A stretch of 25,277 nucleotides of DNA from UBA11606 sp039815945 (GCA_039815945.1 JBCBYI010000028.1:1-25277), one strand, 5' to 3'. Counted from the first letter of the stretch, positions 1-7,816 are shown. Notes: generated from the sequence alone by a model not told the origin. Made by a program: numbers and translations.

Positions 1-271
1 CGTCGACCGGCCCGATCCGGCGCTGGAAGGTCGGGCGCCGGAATCGATGCCAGGCCTCGTACAGGGCCGGGCGCGGCAGCGGGAGGTGCTCGACCGGGAG
101 GTCGCCGATCTCGTCGAGCGCCGGCGGTTCGCGGTGCCGGGCCGCGAGTCCGACCACGTCGTGGCGGCCGAGCGCCCGCACGGCGTGGATCGTGCGCATC
201 GCCGCAGCGGCGGTGCCACCGGGCACCCGGTGCCAGCAGGATTCGACGACGGCAGCGACTCGGGGGCGCAC
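1..271 (-). CDS. GT4-family glycosyltransferase, N-terminal part (runs off left edge)
   Basis: This is a partial gene; only the first 90 codons lie in the window. Reading the minus strand from a GTG at 271 gives a protein beginning VRPRVAAVVESCWHRVPGGT, followed by an Ala-rich helix and AVRALGRHDVVGLAARH. The hydrophobic first strand, the VPGGT glycine turn and the following helix are typical of the N-terminal Rossmann domain of actinobacterial GT4 (GT-B fold) glycosyltransferases, where this loop lies near the acceptor/donor cleft. The C-terminal nucleotide-sugar domain with its EX7E motif is outside the window, so family membership rests on the N terminus only. It is divergent from the GDP-fucose synthase gene, with 38 bp between the chosen starts. 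The ATG at 288 is in a different frame and gives an Arg-rich product, so GTG 271 is preferred. Donor sugar unknown. Confidence 0.6.
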   Translation of the reverse strand, partial: MRPRVAAVVESCWHRVPGGTAAAAMRTIHAVRALGRHDVVGLAARHREPPALDEIGDLPVEHLPLPRPALYEAWHRFRRPTFQRRIGPVD

Positions 272-294
272 GTTCGGAGTCTGGCATGGCGGGC

Positions 295-300
295 TACGAT
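295..300 (+). promoter_or_regulatory. Candidate -10 element of fcl, near-leaderless
   Basis: TACGAT matches the actinobacterial TANNNT -10 pattern and ends 9 nt before ATG 310. Transcription would start within a few bases of that ATG. The placement supports start 310 rather than the upstream in-frame ATG at 286, which would lie before the promoter. No convincing -35 is visible. Confidence 0.45.
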
Positions 301-309
301 CTCCTCCCG

Positions 310-1272
310 ATGGAGACCCCGTTCGAATCCAAGCGGATCTTCGTCACCGGCGGAACCGGCTTCCTCGGTGGCGCAGTTCGACGAGCGCTGGCTGCGCGCG
401 GCGTCGAGGACGTCATCGCGCCGTCGAGCGACGAGGTCGACTTCCGCGATCCGATCGCGACCGCCGCCGCGATCGCCGAGGCCGCGCCCGACATCGTCGT
501 GCACCTCGCGGCCCGGGTCGGCGGCATCGGCGCCAACATGGCCGCGCCGGCCGATCTCTACCTCGAGAACCTGCTGCTCGGCACCAACGTGATCGAAGCG
601 GCCCGCAACGCTGACGTCGAGAAGACGGTGGTCGTCGGCACGATCTGTTCGTACCCGAAACACACCCCGGTCCCCTTCCAGGAGGACTCCCTGTGGACGG
701 GGTACCCCGAAGAGACCAACGCGCCCTACGGCATCGCCAAGCTCGCCCACCTCGTGCACCTGCAGGCCAACCGGGCCCAGTATGACCAGGGCGGCGCCTA
801 CGTCATGCCGACCAACCTCTACGGCCCCGGCGACAAGTTCCACCCCGACGTGAGCCACGTGATCCCGGCCCTCATCCGCAAGTGCGTCCTGGCCAAGGAG
901 TCGGGGGCCGACGAGATCGAGGTGTGGGGCACCGGGAGCGCGAGCCGCGAGTTCCTCTACGTCGACGACGCCGCCGACGGCATCGTCCGGGCAGCGGAGC
1001 TCTACGACGGCGACGAACCGGTCAACCTCGGCGCTGATCGCGAGCTGCTGATCAAGGAGCTCGTCGAGGTCATCGCCGAGCTCACGGGCTTCGAGGGCCG
1101 TATCGTCTGGGACTCGACCAAGCCCGACGGCCAACCGCGGCGCAGCGTCGACGCCAGCCGGGCGCGAGAGCTCTTCGGATTCGAAGCGGGCACCGACTTC
1201 CGCGACGGGCTCCGCACCACGATCGAGTGGTACCTCGCCAACCGCGACGAGGCCGAGGCCCGGCGCACCTGA
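310..1272 (+). CDS. fcl: GDP-L-fucose synthase (GDP-4-keto-6-deoxy-mannose 3,5-epimerase/4-reductase)
   Basis: A 320-residue short-chain dehydrogenase/reductase of the extended type. Fcl converts GDP-4-keto-6-deoxy-D-mannose to GDP-L-fucose with NADPH in the cytoplasm. The NADP-binding glycine motif GGTGFLGG is at residues 14-21. The catalytic region GTICSYPK has Cys113 where Fcl enzymes carry the epimerase cysteine; the usual Ser is Thr111. The YGIAK motif supplies Tyr140 and Lys144. MPTNLYGPGDKFHP and SHVIPALIRK follow, then SREFLYVDD, all hallmarks of the family. The length matches the family (about 320). An in-frame ATG at 286 would add eight residues, but a -10-like element lies between the two ATGs, so 310 is chosen. 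No GDP-mannose 4,6-dehydratase (gmd) lies in the window, so the exact GDP-sugar substrate is inferred. It is convergent with the UDP-xylose synthase gene across a small hairpin. Confidence 0.88.
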   Translation: METPFESKRIFVTGGTGFLGGAVRRALAARGVEDVIAPSSDEVDFRDPIATAAAIAEAAPDIVVHLAARVGGIGANMAAPADLYLENLLLGTNVIEAARNADVEKTVVVGTICSYPKHTPVPFQEDSLWTGYPEETNAPYGIAKLAHLVHLQANRAQYDQGGAYVMPTNLYGPGDKFHPDVSHVIPALIRKCVLAKESGADEIEVWGTGSASREFLYVDDAADGIVRAAELYDGDEPVNLGADRELLIKELVEVIAELTGFEGRIVWDSTKPDGQPRRSVDASRARELFGFEAGTDFRDGLRTTIEWYLANRDEAEARRT

Positions 1273-1280
1273 TCGACGGG

Positions 1281-1297
1281 TCGGGGCGCGGCCCCGA
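1281..1297. terminator. Hairpin between convergent fcl and UDP-xylose synthase
   Basis: A perfect 7-bp GC-rich stem (TCGGGGC / GCCCCGA) with a 3-nt loop lies in the 30-bp gap between two convergent stop codons. It has no T-tract on either strand. Position and symmetry suggest a bidirectional terminator or an mRNA 3' end stabiliser. Confidence 0.5.
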
Positions 1298-1302
1298 TGC
1301 GA

Positions 1303-2235
1303 TCAGACGATCGAGCGGAAGTACTCCACGGTGCGCTCGACGCCCTCGCGCAGCTGAACCTGGGGCTCCCAACCGAGGATCTCGCGGGCCCGGGTGATGT
1401 CGGGCTTGCGCTGGGTCGGATCGTCGGTGGGCAATGGATGGCGTTCGACGACCGACGACGACCCGGTGACCTCGATCACGACCTCGGCGAGTTCGTTGAT
1501 CGTGAACTCGTTGGGGTTGCCGACGTTCACCGGATCGTTCTCGTTCGAGTCGAGGAGGGCGACCAGCCCCCGTACCTCGTCCTCGACGAAACAAAAGCTC
1601 CGGGTCTGGGAGCCGTCGCCGTAGATGGTGAGCGGCTCACCCTTGAGCGCCTGCACGATGAAGTTCGAGACGACGCGGCCGTCGTCGGGCCGCATGCGGG
1701 GACCGTACGTGTTGAAGATGCGCACGATCCGGGTATCGAGTCCGTGGTAGCGGTGGTACGCCATCGTCATCGCCTCGGAGAAGCGCTTCGCCTCGTCGTA
1801 CACGCCACGAGGACCGACCGGGTTGACGTTGCCCCAGTAGTCCTCGGTCTGGGGATGCACGTGCGGGTCGCCGTAGACCTCCGAGGTCGACGCGATGAAG
1901 TAGGTGGCGCCCTTGTCCTTCGCCAGGCCGAGCGTGTTGTGGGTGCCGAGCGAGCCGACCTTGAGGGTCTGGATCGGCATCTCGAGGTAGTCGATCGGCG
2001 AGGCCGGGCTCGCGAAGTGCAGCACGGCGTCGACCTCACCCGGGACCCAGACATAGTTCGACACGTCGTGCTCGACGAACGTGAAGCCCGGCGCGCCGAA
2101 GAGGTGCTCGATGTTGGCCTTGTTGCCGGTGACCAGGTTGTCGATGGCGACGACCTCGTCGCCGCGACCGAGCAGGAGATCGGCCAGATGCGAACCGAGG
2201 AAGCCGGCCCCGCCCGTGATGACGACGCGGGCCAT
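1303..2235 (-). CDS. uxs: UDP-glucuronate decarboxylase (UDP-xylose synthase)
   Basis: A 310-residue extended SDR enzyme that oxidises and decarboxylates UDP-glucuronate and re-reduces the intermediate to UDP-xylose, using a bound NAD. The glycine motif GGAGFLGSH is at residues 8-16. STSEVYGDP at 116-124 holds the Thr-Ser-Glu set used for decarboxylation. NVNPVGPRGVYDEAKR is diagnostic of UXS and supplies Tyr146 and Lys150. IFNTYGPRM, GDGSQTRSFCFVEDEV and RKPDI follow in family order. It has no membrane anchor, unlike animal UXS. The ATG at 2235 shares its A with the TGA of the upstream UDP-glucose dehydrogenase gene (TGATG), so the two are translationally coupled and catalyse consecutive steps. 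A longer reading frame upstream to 2376 overlaps that gene and is Arg-rich, so it was rejected. A dTDP-glucose 4,6-dehydratase is less likely given the UXS-specific motif. Confidence 0.9.
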   Translation of the reverse strand: MARVVITGGAGFLGSHLADLLLGRGDEVVAIDNLVTGNKANIEHLFGAPGFTFVEHDVSNYVWVPGEVDAVLHFASPASPIDYLEMPIQTLKVGSLGTHNTLGLAKDKGATYFIASTSEVYGDPHVHPQTEDYWGNVNPVGPRGVYDEAKRFSEAMTMAYHRYHGLDTRIVRIFNTYGPRMRPDDGRVVSNFIVQALKGEPLTIYGDGSQTRSFCFVEDEVRGLVALLDSNENDPVNVGNPNEFTINELAEVVIEVTGSSSVVERHPLPTDDPTQRKPDITRAREILGWEPQVQLREGVERTVEYFRSIV

Positions 2236-3506
2236 CAGGCGCGCCCCACGCCCTGGTAGGAGAAGCCACGACGCTTCAGGGCGCCGCGATCGAGCAGGTT
2301 GCGGGCGTCGACGATGTTGCGCTCGCTGACCAGGTCGCTGACCTTGTCGAGATCGAGCCACTTGAACTCGTCCCATTCGGTGGCGACGACGACGGCCGAG
2401 GCGCCCTCACACGCCGCGTAGGCGTCGTCGACGACCTCGACGCCGTCGAGGTCGAGCGACGCGACGGCAGGGTCGTAGGCCTTGACCGTCGCGCCCTTGG
2501 CGACGAGGCGGGTCATCACCTCGATGGCGGGCGACTCGCGGGTGTCGTCGGTGCCGGCCTTGAAGGCGATGCCGAGCATGCCGATCGTGGCGCCCTCGAG
2601 CGGGGCGACCGCCTCGACCTTGCGCACGATGCGGTCGAACTGTTCGACGTTGACCTCGACCACGCCCCGCATCAACGCGAAGTCGTAGCCGGCGTCCTCG
2701 GCGATGGAGATGATCGCCTTGGAGTCCTTCGGGAAGCACGAGCCACCCCAGCCCGGGCCGGGGCGCAGGAACTCGTGGCCGATGCGATGGTCGTAGCCCA
2801 TGCCGAGCAAGACGTCGTTGACGTCGGCGCCGACGGCCTCGCACACGGCGGCGATGGCGTTGGTGAACGAGAGCTTGGTGGCGAGGAAGGCGTTGGCCGC
2901 GTACTTGCAGGTCTCGGCCGAGGCGGGATCGGTGACCATGATCGGGGCGCGTACGCCGAGGTAGAGCGACGCGACCCGGCCGGCGGCGGCCTGATCGTCC
3001 GAGCCGATCACGACCCGGTCGGGGTTGAGGAAGTCGTCGACCGCGGTGCCCTCACGCAAGAACTCGGGGTTCGAGACGACGGGGATGTCGGAGCGGCGGA
3101 GCGCCCGCTCGACCAGCAGCGTCGAACCGACGGGCACCGTCGACTTGTTGACCACCACCGTGCCGGGGCTGAGGTGGGGGCTGATCTGTTCGGCGGCGGC
3201 GGTCAGATAACTGAGATCGGCGGAGCCGTCGGCGGACTGCGGGGTCGGGACGCAGAGGTAGACGAACTCGGCGTCGCCCACCGCGTGCTCCGAACCGAGG
3301 ACGAACGTCAGATTGCCGTTGTCCATGGCCCCTCGGACGATCTCCTCGAGACCGGCTTCGTGGATCGGGATCTCGCCGCGCTGCAGCGAGTCGACCTTCT
3401 CGGGGACGATGTCGGCGCAGATCACGTTGTGGCCCAGGTGGGCGAAGCAGGCGCCGGTCGTGAGGCCGACGTAGCCCGTGCCGATCACGGCGATGGTGCT
3501 GGTCAT
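2235..3506 (-). CDS. ugd: UDP-glucose 6-dehydrogenase
   Basis: A 423-residue cytoplasmic enzyme performing the two-step NAD-dependent oxidation of UDP-glucose to UDP-glucuronate. The N-terminal Rossmann motif GTGYVGLTTG spans residues 9-18. VPTPQ, NKSTVPVGST and SNPEFLREGTAVDDF follow. ETCKYAANAFLATKLSFTN carries the conserved Lys201 and Asn205. The catalytic thioester cysteine is Cys257 in GWGGSCFPKDSKA. GIAFKAGTDDTRESPA marks the UDP-binding C-terminal domain. The length is normal. The start at ATG 3506 is supported by an AGGAG five bases upstream, the clearest Shine-Dalgarno in the window. Its TGA overlaps the ATG of the UDP-xylose synthase gene, making a UDP-Glc to UDP-GlcA to UDP-Xyl operon. 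The LCP gene lies 109 bp upstream on the same strand. Confidence 0.93.
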   Translation of the reverse strand: MTSTIAVIGTGYVGLTTGACFAHLGHNVICADIVPEKVDSLQRGEIPIHEAGLEEIVRGAMDNGNLTFVLGSEHAVGDAEFVYLCVPTPQSADGSADLSYLTAAAEQISPHLSPGTVVVNKSTVPVGSTLLVERALRRSDIPVVSNPEFLREGTAVDDFLNPDRVVIGSDDQAAAGRVASLYLGVRAPIMVTDPASAETCKYAANAFLATKLSFTNAIAAVCEAVGADVNDVLLGMGYDHRIGHEFLRPGPGWGGSCFPKDSKAIISIAEDAGYDFALMRGVVEVNVEQFDRIVRKVEAVAPLEGATIGMLGIAFKAGTDDTRESPAIEVMTRLVAKGATVKAYDPAVASLDLDGVEVVDDAYAACEGASAVVVATEWDEFKWLDLDKVSDLVSERNIVDARNLLDRGALKRRGFSYQGVGRA

Positions 3507-3511
3507 GAAGA

Positions 3512-3516
3512 CTCCT
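3512..3516 (-). promoter_or_regulatory. Shine-Dalgarno site of ugd
   Basis: On the minus strand AGGAG lies 5 nt before ATG 3506. It is notable because most transcription-unit heads here show no such site and look leaderless, so ugd appears to use a conventional leader. Confidence 0.65.
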
Positions 3517-3551
3517 GAGGGGGGATGTCGCCCGGCCGAGCCGAGCGCTGC

Positions 3552-3569
3552 TCTGCCGCCATCGGCAGA
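3552..3569 (-). promoter_or_regulatory. Hairpin in the LCP-ugd gap (5' leader element or weak terminator)
   Basis: A perfect 7-bp stem (TCTGCCG / CGGCAGA) with a 4-nt loop lies in the 109-bp gap between the LCP stop and the ugd start. No U-tract follows it, so it is a weak candidate for a terminator. If the promoter at 3585-3590 is used, it sits in the ugd leader, about 35 nt before the ribosome binding site. Confidence 0.35.
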
Positions 3570-3584
3570 TGTCGTCAGGGCCTG

Positions 3585-3590
3585 AGTCTA
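3585..3590 (-). promoter_or_regulatory. Candidate -10 element of the ugd-uxs operon
   Basis: The minus strand reads TAGACT, matching TANNNT, between the LCP stop and the ugd start. It would give a leader of about 70 nt that contains the hairpin at 3552-3569 and the AGGAG site. No clear -35 is seen. Confidence 0.35.
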
Positions 3591-3615
3591 CGAGGTCGTC
3601 GACCCGACGTCTGGC

Positions 3616-5232
3616 CTAGCCGCAGGTCTCGCCCTCGGGTGCGCGACCGATGGCCTCGGCGGGCACCGTCGTGGTCGTCGTGGTTGTGGTCGGGGCGACC
3701 GTCGTGGTTGTGGTCGGGGCGACCGTCGTGGTGGTGGTCGGGGGCGCGACGGTGGTCGTGCTGGTGGATGTCGCCGGCGCGGCCGGGTCGACGGTGGTGC
3801 TCGAATCGCCCACCGGCGCCTCGATGGTGGTCGTGGTTGTGGTCGTGGCGACGTCGAGCACGGGAACGGGCACCTCCCCGAACGCCTCGATGGCCGCCGC
3901 CGTCTCGGCCTCGTCCTGGGGGAAGAAGATGGCGATCGAGTCGTGGTCGGTCCCGAGGACGAGGGTCATCTCGCCGGCGGACGGGTCCTCGACCAACGCC
4001 GGAACGGGGACGACGTAGCGGGCCAGCAGCTCGGCTTCGGCCCGACCGCCGGCCGGGTGGACGATCACGCTGTCGGAACCGGTCGCCGCCACGAGCTGCT
4101 CACCGCCGACGGAGAAGCCGAGCGAACGAAGAAGCTCGGTGTCCCCGACCAGGGTGGCCTCGTCGACGCCTGCGACGGAGAACCGCACGTCGGAGAGCGA
4201 GATCGCGTCGGCGAGCCCGCGGAAGATCTGGAACATCTCGGCGTCGAGATCCTCGGCGAGGCCGAGGCCTTCCCATTGGCCGGTCTCGGGGTCGATCACG
4301 TCGACGACGCGCGGCGAGAAGTTCTGCAGCGTCGAACTGTCGAAGTCGGTGAACGCTTCGGCGAGCTGCACCAGCTCGGCCGTCGTCAGCCCCTGGTCGA
4401 GCACGACGCTCTCCGCCGCCGAGCTGATCAGCCCCGACAGCGTGGTCGGATTCCGCGCGCCACGGGCGATGGCCCGGTCGATCGACGCGGTGATGAACGC
4501 CTGCTGGCGTTCGATGCGACCGAAGTCGGAGTTCCCGACCGTGACGAACTCGCCGTCGCGGAGCTCTTCGTAGTTGCGCGAGCGCACGAACCGGAGAGCC
4601 TGGTCGCCGTCGAGGACGTGACAGCCGCGATCCCCGACCACGAAGCCGGTCCGCTGATCGACCGCGGCGGCCGGGAACCACATCGGCACGCCGTCGAGTT
4701 CGTCGACGACGTCGCGGAACGCGAGGAAGTCGAGCTCGACGTAGTGGTTGATCTGGACGTCGAAGTTCGTCGACACCGTCTCGACGAGCAGCGGCGCGCC
4801 GCCGATCAGCGACGACGCGTTGATCTTCTGCACCGGGATCCGAGCGTTGGGGATCTCCACGAGCAGATCCCGTGGCAGGGTGAGCGCCCACGCCTGCCCA
4901 CCCACCGGATCGATGCGCAAGATCGCGATCGTGTCGGCGAGGCTGTTGCCGCTCGCGTCGACCTCTCGGCCGAACGCGGCGGGGTCGTCGGGATCGAGGC
5001 CGAGCGCCGAATCGACGCCGATGATCAAGAAGTTGACCGGTTCCGACGGATCGGTCTCGGTGTCGAGCAGATCGCCCGAGAACTGGATCCGACCGAGGTC
5101 GGCGACCCCGTCGTACAGCTCGACAACGAAGAACGACGCAGCGACCGAGGCGCCGATGACGCCGAGGCAGGCGAGGATCATCAGCCGCTGGGGCCAACTC
5201 CTCCGCAACGCCACCGTCTCGTCGTCCATCAC
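3616..5232 (-). CDS. LytR-CpsA-Psr (LCP) family wall-glycopolymer ligase with Thr-rich tail
   Basis: A 538-residue membrane-anchored protein. LCP enzymes transfer polyprenyl-diphosphate-linked glycopolymers to peptidoglycan on the outer face of the membrane. A basic N terminus is followed by one membrane helix at about residues 17-40. The LCP domain spans roughly 65-290: NFLIIGVDS, then an Asp-rich loop, LTLPRDLLVEIP with Arg121-Asp122, LRFVRSRN with Arg218, and FGRIERQQAFI with Arg239. These arginines are the expected pyrophosphate-lipid ligands. A LytR_C-like region (about 345-455) follows, then a Thr/Pro/Ala-rich tail (about 460-525) ending GETCG. The tail is encoded partly by 24-bp tandem repeats. 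GTG 5232 is directly followed by ATG 5229, so either could start; a TACGAT lies 8 nt before the GTG. It lies between birA and the UDP-sugar operon, consistent with a role in attaching a polymer made locally, which is inference. Confidence 0.87.
   Translation of the reverse strand: MMDDETVALRRSWPQRLMILACLGVIGASVAASFFVVELYDGVADLGRIQFSGDLLDTETDPSEPVNFLIIGVDSALGLDPDDPAAFGREVDASGNSLADTIAILRIDPVGGQAWALTLPRDLLVEIPNARIPVQKINASSLIGGAPLLVETVSTNFDVQINHYVELDFLAFRDVVDELDGVPMWFPAAAVDQRTGFVVGDRGCHVLDGDQALRFVRSRNYEELRDGEFVTVGNSDFGRIERQQAFITASIDRAIARGARNPTTLSGLISSAAESVVLDQGLTTAELVQLAEAFTDFDSSTLQNFSPRVVDVIDPETGQWEGLGLAEDLDAEMFQIFRGLADAISLSDVRFSVAGVDEATLVGDTELLRSLGFSVGGEQLVAATGSDSVIVHPAGGRAEAELLARYVVPVPALVEDPSAGEMTLVLGTDHDSIAIFFPQDEAETAAAIEAFGEVPVPVLDVATTTTTTTIEAPVGDSSTTVDPAAPATSTSTTTVAPPTTTTTVAPTTTTTVAPTTTTTTTTVPAEAIGRAPEGETCG
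3677..3748 (-). repeat. 24-bp tandem repeats encoding the Thr-rich tail of the LCP protein
   Basis: Two identical 24-bp units (3677-3700 and 3701-3724) are followed by a degenerate third from 3725. They encode an eight-residue unit of the form VAPTTTTT. The array preserves the reading frame, so copy number can vary without breaking the protein. Further Thr runs near 3837-3850 are not perfect copies. Confidence 0.8.
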
Positions 5233-5240
5233 GGCGCCGG

Positions 5241-5246
5241 ATCGTA
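5241..5246 (-). promoter_or_regulatory. Candidate -10 element of the LCP gene, near-leaderless
   Basis: The minus strand reads TACGAT, ending 8 nt before GTG 5232 and 11 nt before ATG 5229. It lies in the 38-bp gap after birA, so the LCP gene can be transcribed independently of birA. No Shine-Dalgarno is evident. Confidence 0.45.
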
Positions 5247-5270
5247 GCGCCCGCCACGACCCTGCCGAGA

Positions 5271-6038
5271 TCAGTCCTCGGCCCGCAGGTGGATGACGTC
5301 GCCGACCGCCACCTCGAGCGTCTCGCCGTCGACCGACAGCGCGAGACCACCGTCGGCGGTCAGATCGGTCGCCACGCCGACCAGGTCACCACCGGGCTGT
5401 TCGATGCGAACCCGGCGCCCGATCGTCGCCGAGCGAGTCCGCATCTCGGCGAAGGTTGCGGCTGGGTCGGCGAGGAGCCCCGGCAGAGCGTCCAGGAGCG
5501 CCGCCAAGATGTCGTCGCGGCTCGCGTCGCTGCCGTTGGCGGCGAGCGACGTCGCCTCCACGACCGGCGCCGAGCCGACGTTGAGCCCGAGGCCGACCAC
5601 GACGCAGGCCGGCGTCGAGGTCACGAATTCGCTCAGCATCCCGGCGAGCTTCCCGGGCGCACGTCCCGTTTCGACGACGAGATCGTTGGGCCACTTGATG
5701 CCCGCGTCGACGCCCGCGCCGACGACCGCGGCGTGCGCAGCGACCGCGATCGCGCTCGGAACGACATGGGGCTGATCACCCGCGGGGAGACGCAGGCTGA
5801 ACATCAACTGCCCGACCCCGTCGTCCTCCCACCGACGATCGAGGCGACCCCGCCCCGCCGACTGGTGATCGGCGACCAGCGCCTCGACCCCGGTCGTCCC
5901 CGCCCGGGCGGACTCGGCGAGGTCGGTGTTGGTCGAGCCGGTCGAGGACACGTGTCGGAACCCCCAACCGCTGGCCGCCGCAGCCGCACGACTCCGCGCG
6001 AAGATTCCGGGGTGTGGTGTCGCATCGGGGGGCGCCAT
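5271..6038 (-). CDS. birA: Biotin-[acetyl-CoA-carboxylase] ligase (holocarboxylase synthetase)
   Basis: A 255-residue ligase that activates biotin with ATP and transfers it to the lysine of BCCP domains. SSTGSTNTDL (31-40) is the start of the catalytic domain. GRGRLDRRW (62-70) is the biotinyl-adenylate loop. KWPNDLVV (115-122) and KLAGML follow. The C-terminal SH3-like BPL_C domain starts near GRRVRI. There is no N-terminal helix-turn-helix, so this is a monofunctional (group I) ligase rather than a BirA repressor. ATG 6038 is chosen because the product has the normal length; the open frame continues far upstream but is antisense to the carboxylase gene and rejected. TTG codons just upstream are possible alternatives. 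It is divergent from the carboxylase alpha-subunit gene, its likely substrate, with only 18 bp between the start codons. Confidence 0.9.
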   Translation of the reverse strand: MAPPDATPHPGIFARSRAAAAASGWGFRHVSSTGSTNTDLAESARAGTTGVEALVADHQSAGRGRLDRRWEDDGVGQLMFSLRLPAGDQPHVVPSAIAVAAHAAVVGAGVDAGIKWPNDLVVETGRAPGKLAGMLSEFVTSTPACVVVGLGLNVGSAPVVEATSLAANGSDASRDDILAALLDALPGLLADPAATFAEMRTRSATIGRRVRIEQPGGDLVGVATDLTADGGLALSVDGETLEVAVGDVIHLRAED

Positions 6039-6056
6039 TCGGCTAGTCAATAGCAC

Positions 6057-7811
6057 GTGTTCTCCAAAGTGCTGATCGCCAACCGGGGCGAAATCGCCGT
6101 CCGCGTCATCCGTGCCTGCCGCGAGCTCGGCATCACCTCCGTCGCCGTCTACAGCGAACTCGACCGCGACGCCCTCCACGTGCGGCTCGCCGACGAGGCC
6201 TACGCCCTCGGTGGCCAGACCGCGGCCGAGTCCTACATCAACACCGACGCCATCCTCGACGCGATCGAGAAGTCCGGCGCCGACGCCGTTCACCCCGGTT
6301 ACGGCTTCTTCTCCGAGAACGCCGACTTCGCCCGGGCCATCACCGAACGCGGGGTCACCTTCGTCGGGCCGCCGCCCGCCGCGATCGAGGTGATGGGCGA
6401 CAAGATCAGCGCCCGCGAAGCCGCCGAGAAGGTCGACGTGCACGGCGTCCCCGGCAGTACCGCCATCCTCACCGACCCGGCCGAGGTCGTCGCCTTCGGC
6501 GACGAGTACGGCTGGCCCGTCGCCATCAAGGCCGCCTACGGCGGCGGCGGTCGCGGCATGAAGGTCGTCCGCAGCGCCGACGAAGCCGCCGACCAGCTGG
6601 CCTCCGCCCAGCGGGAGGCGCTCGCCTACTTCGGCCGCGACGAGTGCTACATGGAGCGCTACCTCACCAAGCCCCGCCACGTCGAGGTCCAGGTCCTCTG
6701 CGACACCCACGGCAACGCCGTGTACCTCGGCACCCGCGACTGCTCGGCCCAGCGCCGCCACCAAAAGCTCGTCGAGGAGGCGCCCGCCGCCGGCATCCCC
6801 GACGACATCATCCAGCAGATGGGTGAGGCCGCCGTCGCCGTCGCCAAGGGCTGCGACTACACCAACGCCGGCACCGTCGAGTTCCTCTACGAAGACGGTG
6901 GCTTCTACTACCTCGAGATGAACACCCGCCTCCAGGTCGAGCACCCCGCCACCGAGCTCATCACCAGCGTCGACCTTGTCGAGCAGCAGCTGCGGGTCGC
7001 CGCCGGCGAACCGTTGCCGTTCACCCAGGACGAGATCGAGATCCGGGGCCACTCGATCGAGATCCGGATCAACGCGGAGGATCCCGCCGGCGGCGCGTTC
7101 CTCCCCTCCCCCGGCCCGATCACCTCGCTCACCCCACCCGACGGCTTCGGCACCCGATGGGACACCGGCTACGAGGCCGGCGACGAGATCAGCCAGTTCT
7201 ACGACAACCTCGTCGGCAAGCTCATCGTGTGGGGCCGCACCCGCGAGGTCGCCATCAACCGTGCGTTGCGCGCCCTCGGCGAACTCAAGGTCGAGGGGGT
7301 GGCCACGACCATCCCGGCCGACATCGCCATCCTCGAACACGACGACTTCCGCAACAACGAGCACTCCACCAAGTGGGTCGAAGAGGTCCTCGATCTCTCC
7401 GGCGTGTCGGCCACACCGGCCGAACGACCCGACGACGACGAACCCAAGATCAAGCGAGAGCTCGACGTCGAGGTCAACGGCAAGCGCTTCAGCGTCGCCA
7501 TGTGGGTGCCGGAATCCGCCGGCGCCCCGGCCGCGGCCGGTGGCGGCGGTGCCGCCCGACGTCGCAGCGGCGGCGGGGCCAGCGGCGGCGGCTCCGGCAG
7601 CGGTGAGGTCACCGTGCCCATGCAGGGCACCATCGTGAAGATCAACGTCGCGGTCGGCGACGAGGTCGAAGCCGGCGACGCGATCGTCGTGCTCGAAGCG
7701 ATGAAGATGGAGAACAACGTCACCGCCGAGAAGGCTGGCACCATCACCGAGATCCGCGTCAGCGAAGGCGACTCCGTCGGCGGCGGCGATGTCGTCGCCG
7801 TCATCGAGTAG
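6057..7811 (+). CDS. Acetyl-/propionyl-CoA carboxylase alpha subunit (biotin carboxylase fused to BCCP)
   Basis: A 584-residue protein like mycobacterial AccA3. The biotin carboxylase half carboxylates biotin with ATP and bicarbonate. The BCCP end carries the biotin to a carboxyltransferase beta subunit, which is not in this window. The N terminus FSKVLIANRGEIAVRV is the classic biotin carboxylase start. The ATP-grasp glycine loop is GGGGRGMKVV, the active-site region is EMNTRLQVEHPATE, and the C-terminal subdomain reaches about residue 445. A Gly/Ala/Ser linker (about 490-520) leads to the biotinyl domain with VLEAMKMENN. The acceptor Lys550 is 34 residues from the C terminus, as usual. The start is GTG 6057. 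TAGTCA at 6044-6049 is a weak -10 candidate for a leaderless transcript. The beta subunit partner decides whether the substrate is acetyl- or propionyl-CoA, so specificity is open. Confidence 0.93.
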   Translation: MFSKVLIANRGEIAVRVIRACRELGITSVAVYSELDRDALHVRLADEAYALGGQTAAESYINTDAILDAIEKSGADAVHPGYGFFSENADFARAITERGVTFVGPPPAAIEVMGDKISAREAAEKVDVHGVPGSTAILTDPAEVVAFGDEYGWPVAIKAAYGGGGRGMKVVRSADEAADQLASAQREALAYFGRDECYMERYLTKPRHVEVQVLCDTHGNAVYLGTRDCSAQRRHQKLVEEAPAAGIPDDIIQQMGEAAVAVAKGCDYTNAGTVEFLYEDGGFYYLEMNTRLQVEHPATELITSVDLVEQQLRVAAGEPLPFTQDEIEIRGHSIEIRINAEDPAGGAFLPSPGPITSLTPPDGFGTRWDTGYEAGDEISQFYDNLVGKLIVWGRTREVAINRALRALGELKVEGVATTIPADIAILEHDDFRNNEHSTKWVEEVLDLSGVSATPAERPDDDEPKIKRELDVEVNGKRFSVAMWVPESAGAPAAAGGGGAARRRSGGGASGGGSGSGEVTVPMQGTIVKINVAVGDEVEAGDAIVVLEAMKMENNVTAEKAGTITEIRVSEGDSVGGGDVVAVIE

Positions 7812-7816
7812 CGACG

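Noticed and set aside
286..309. ATG 286 as the start of fcl
   Set aside because: A TACGAT -10-like element lies between 286 and 310, and the ATG 310 product already has the normal N terminus for the family.
6039..7364. Upstream extension of the birA frame across the carboxylase gene
   Set aside because: It is antisense to a clearly recognised biotin carboxylase. BirA is complete from ATG 6038.
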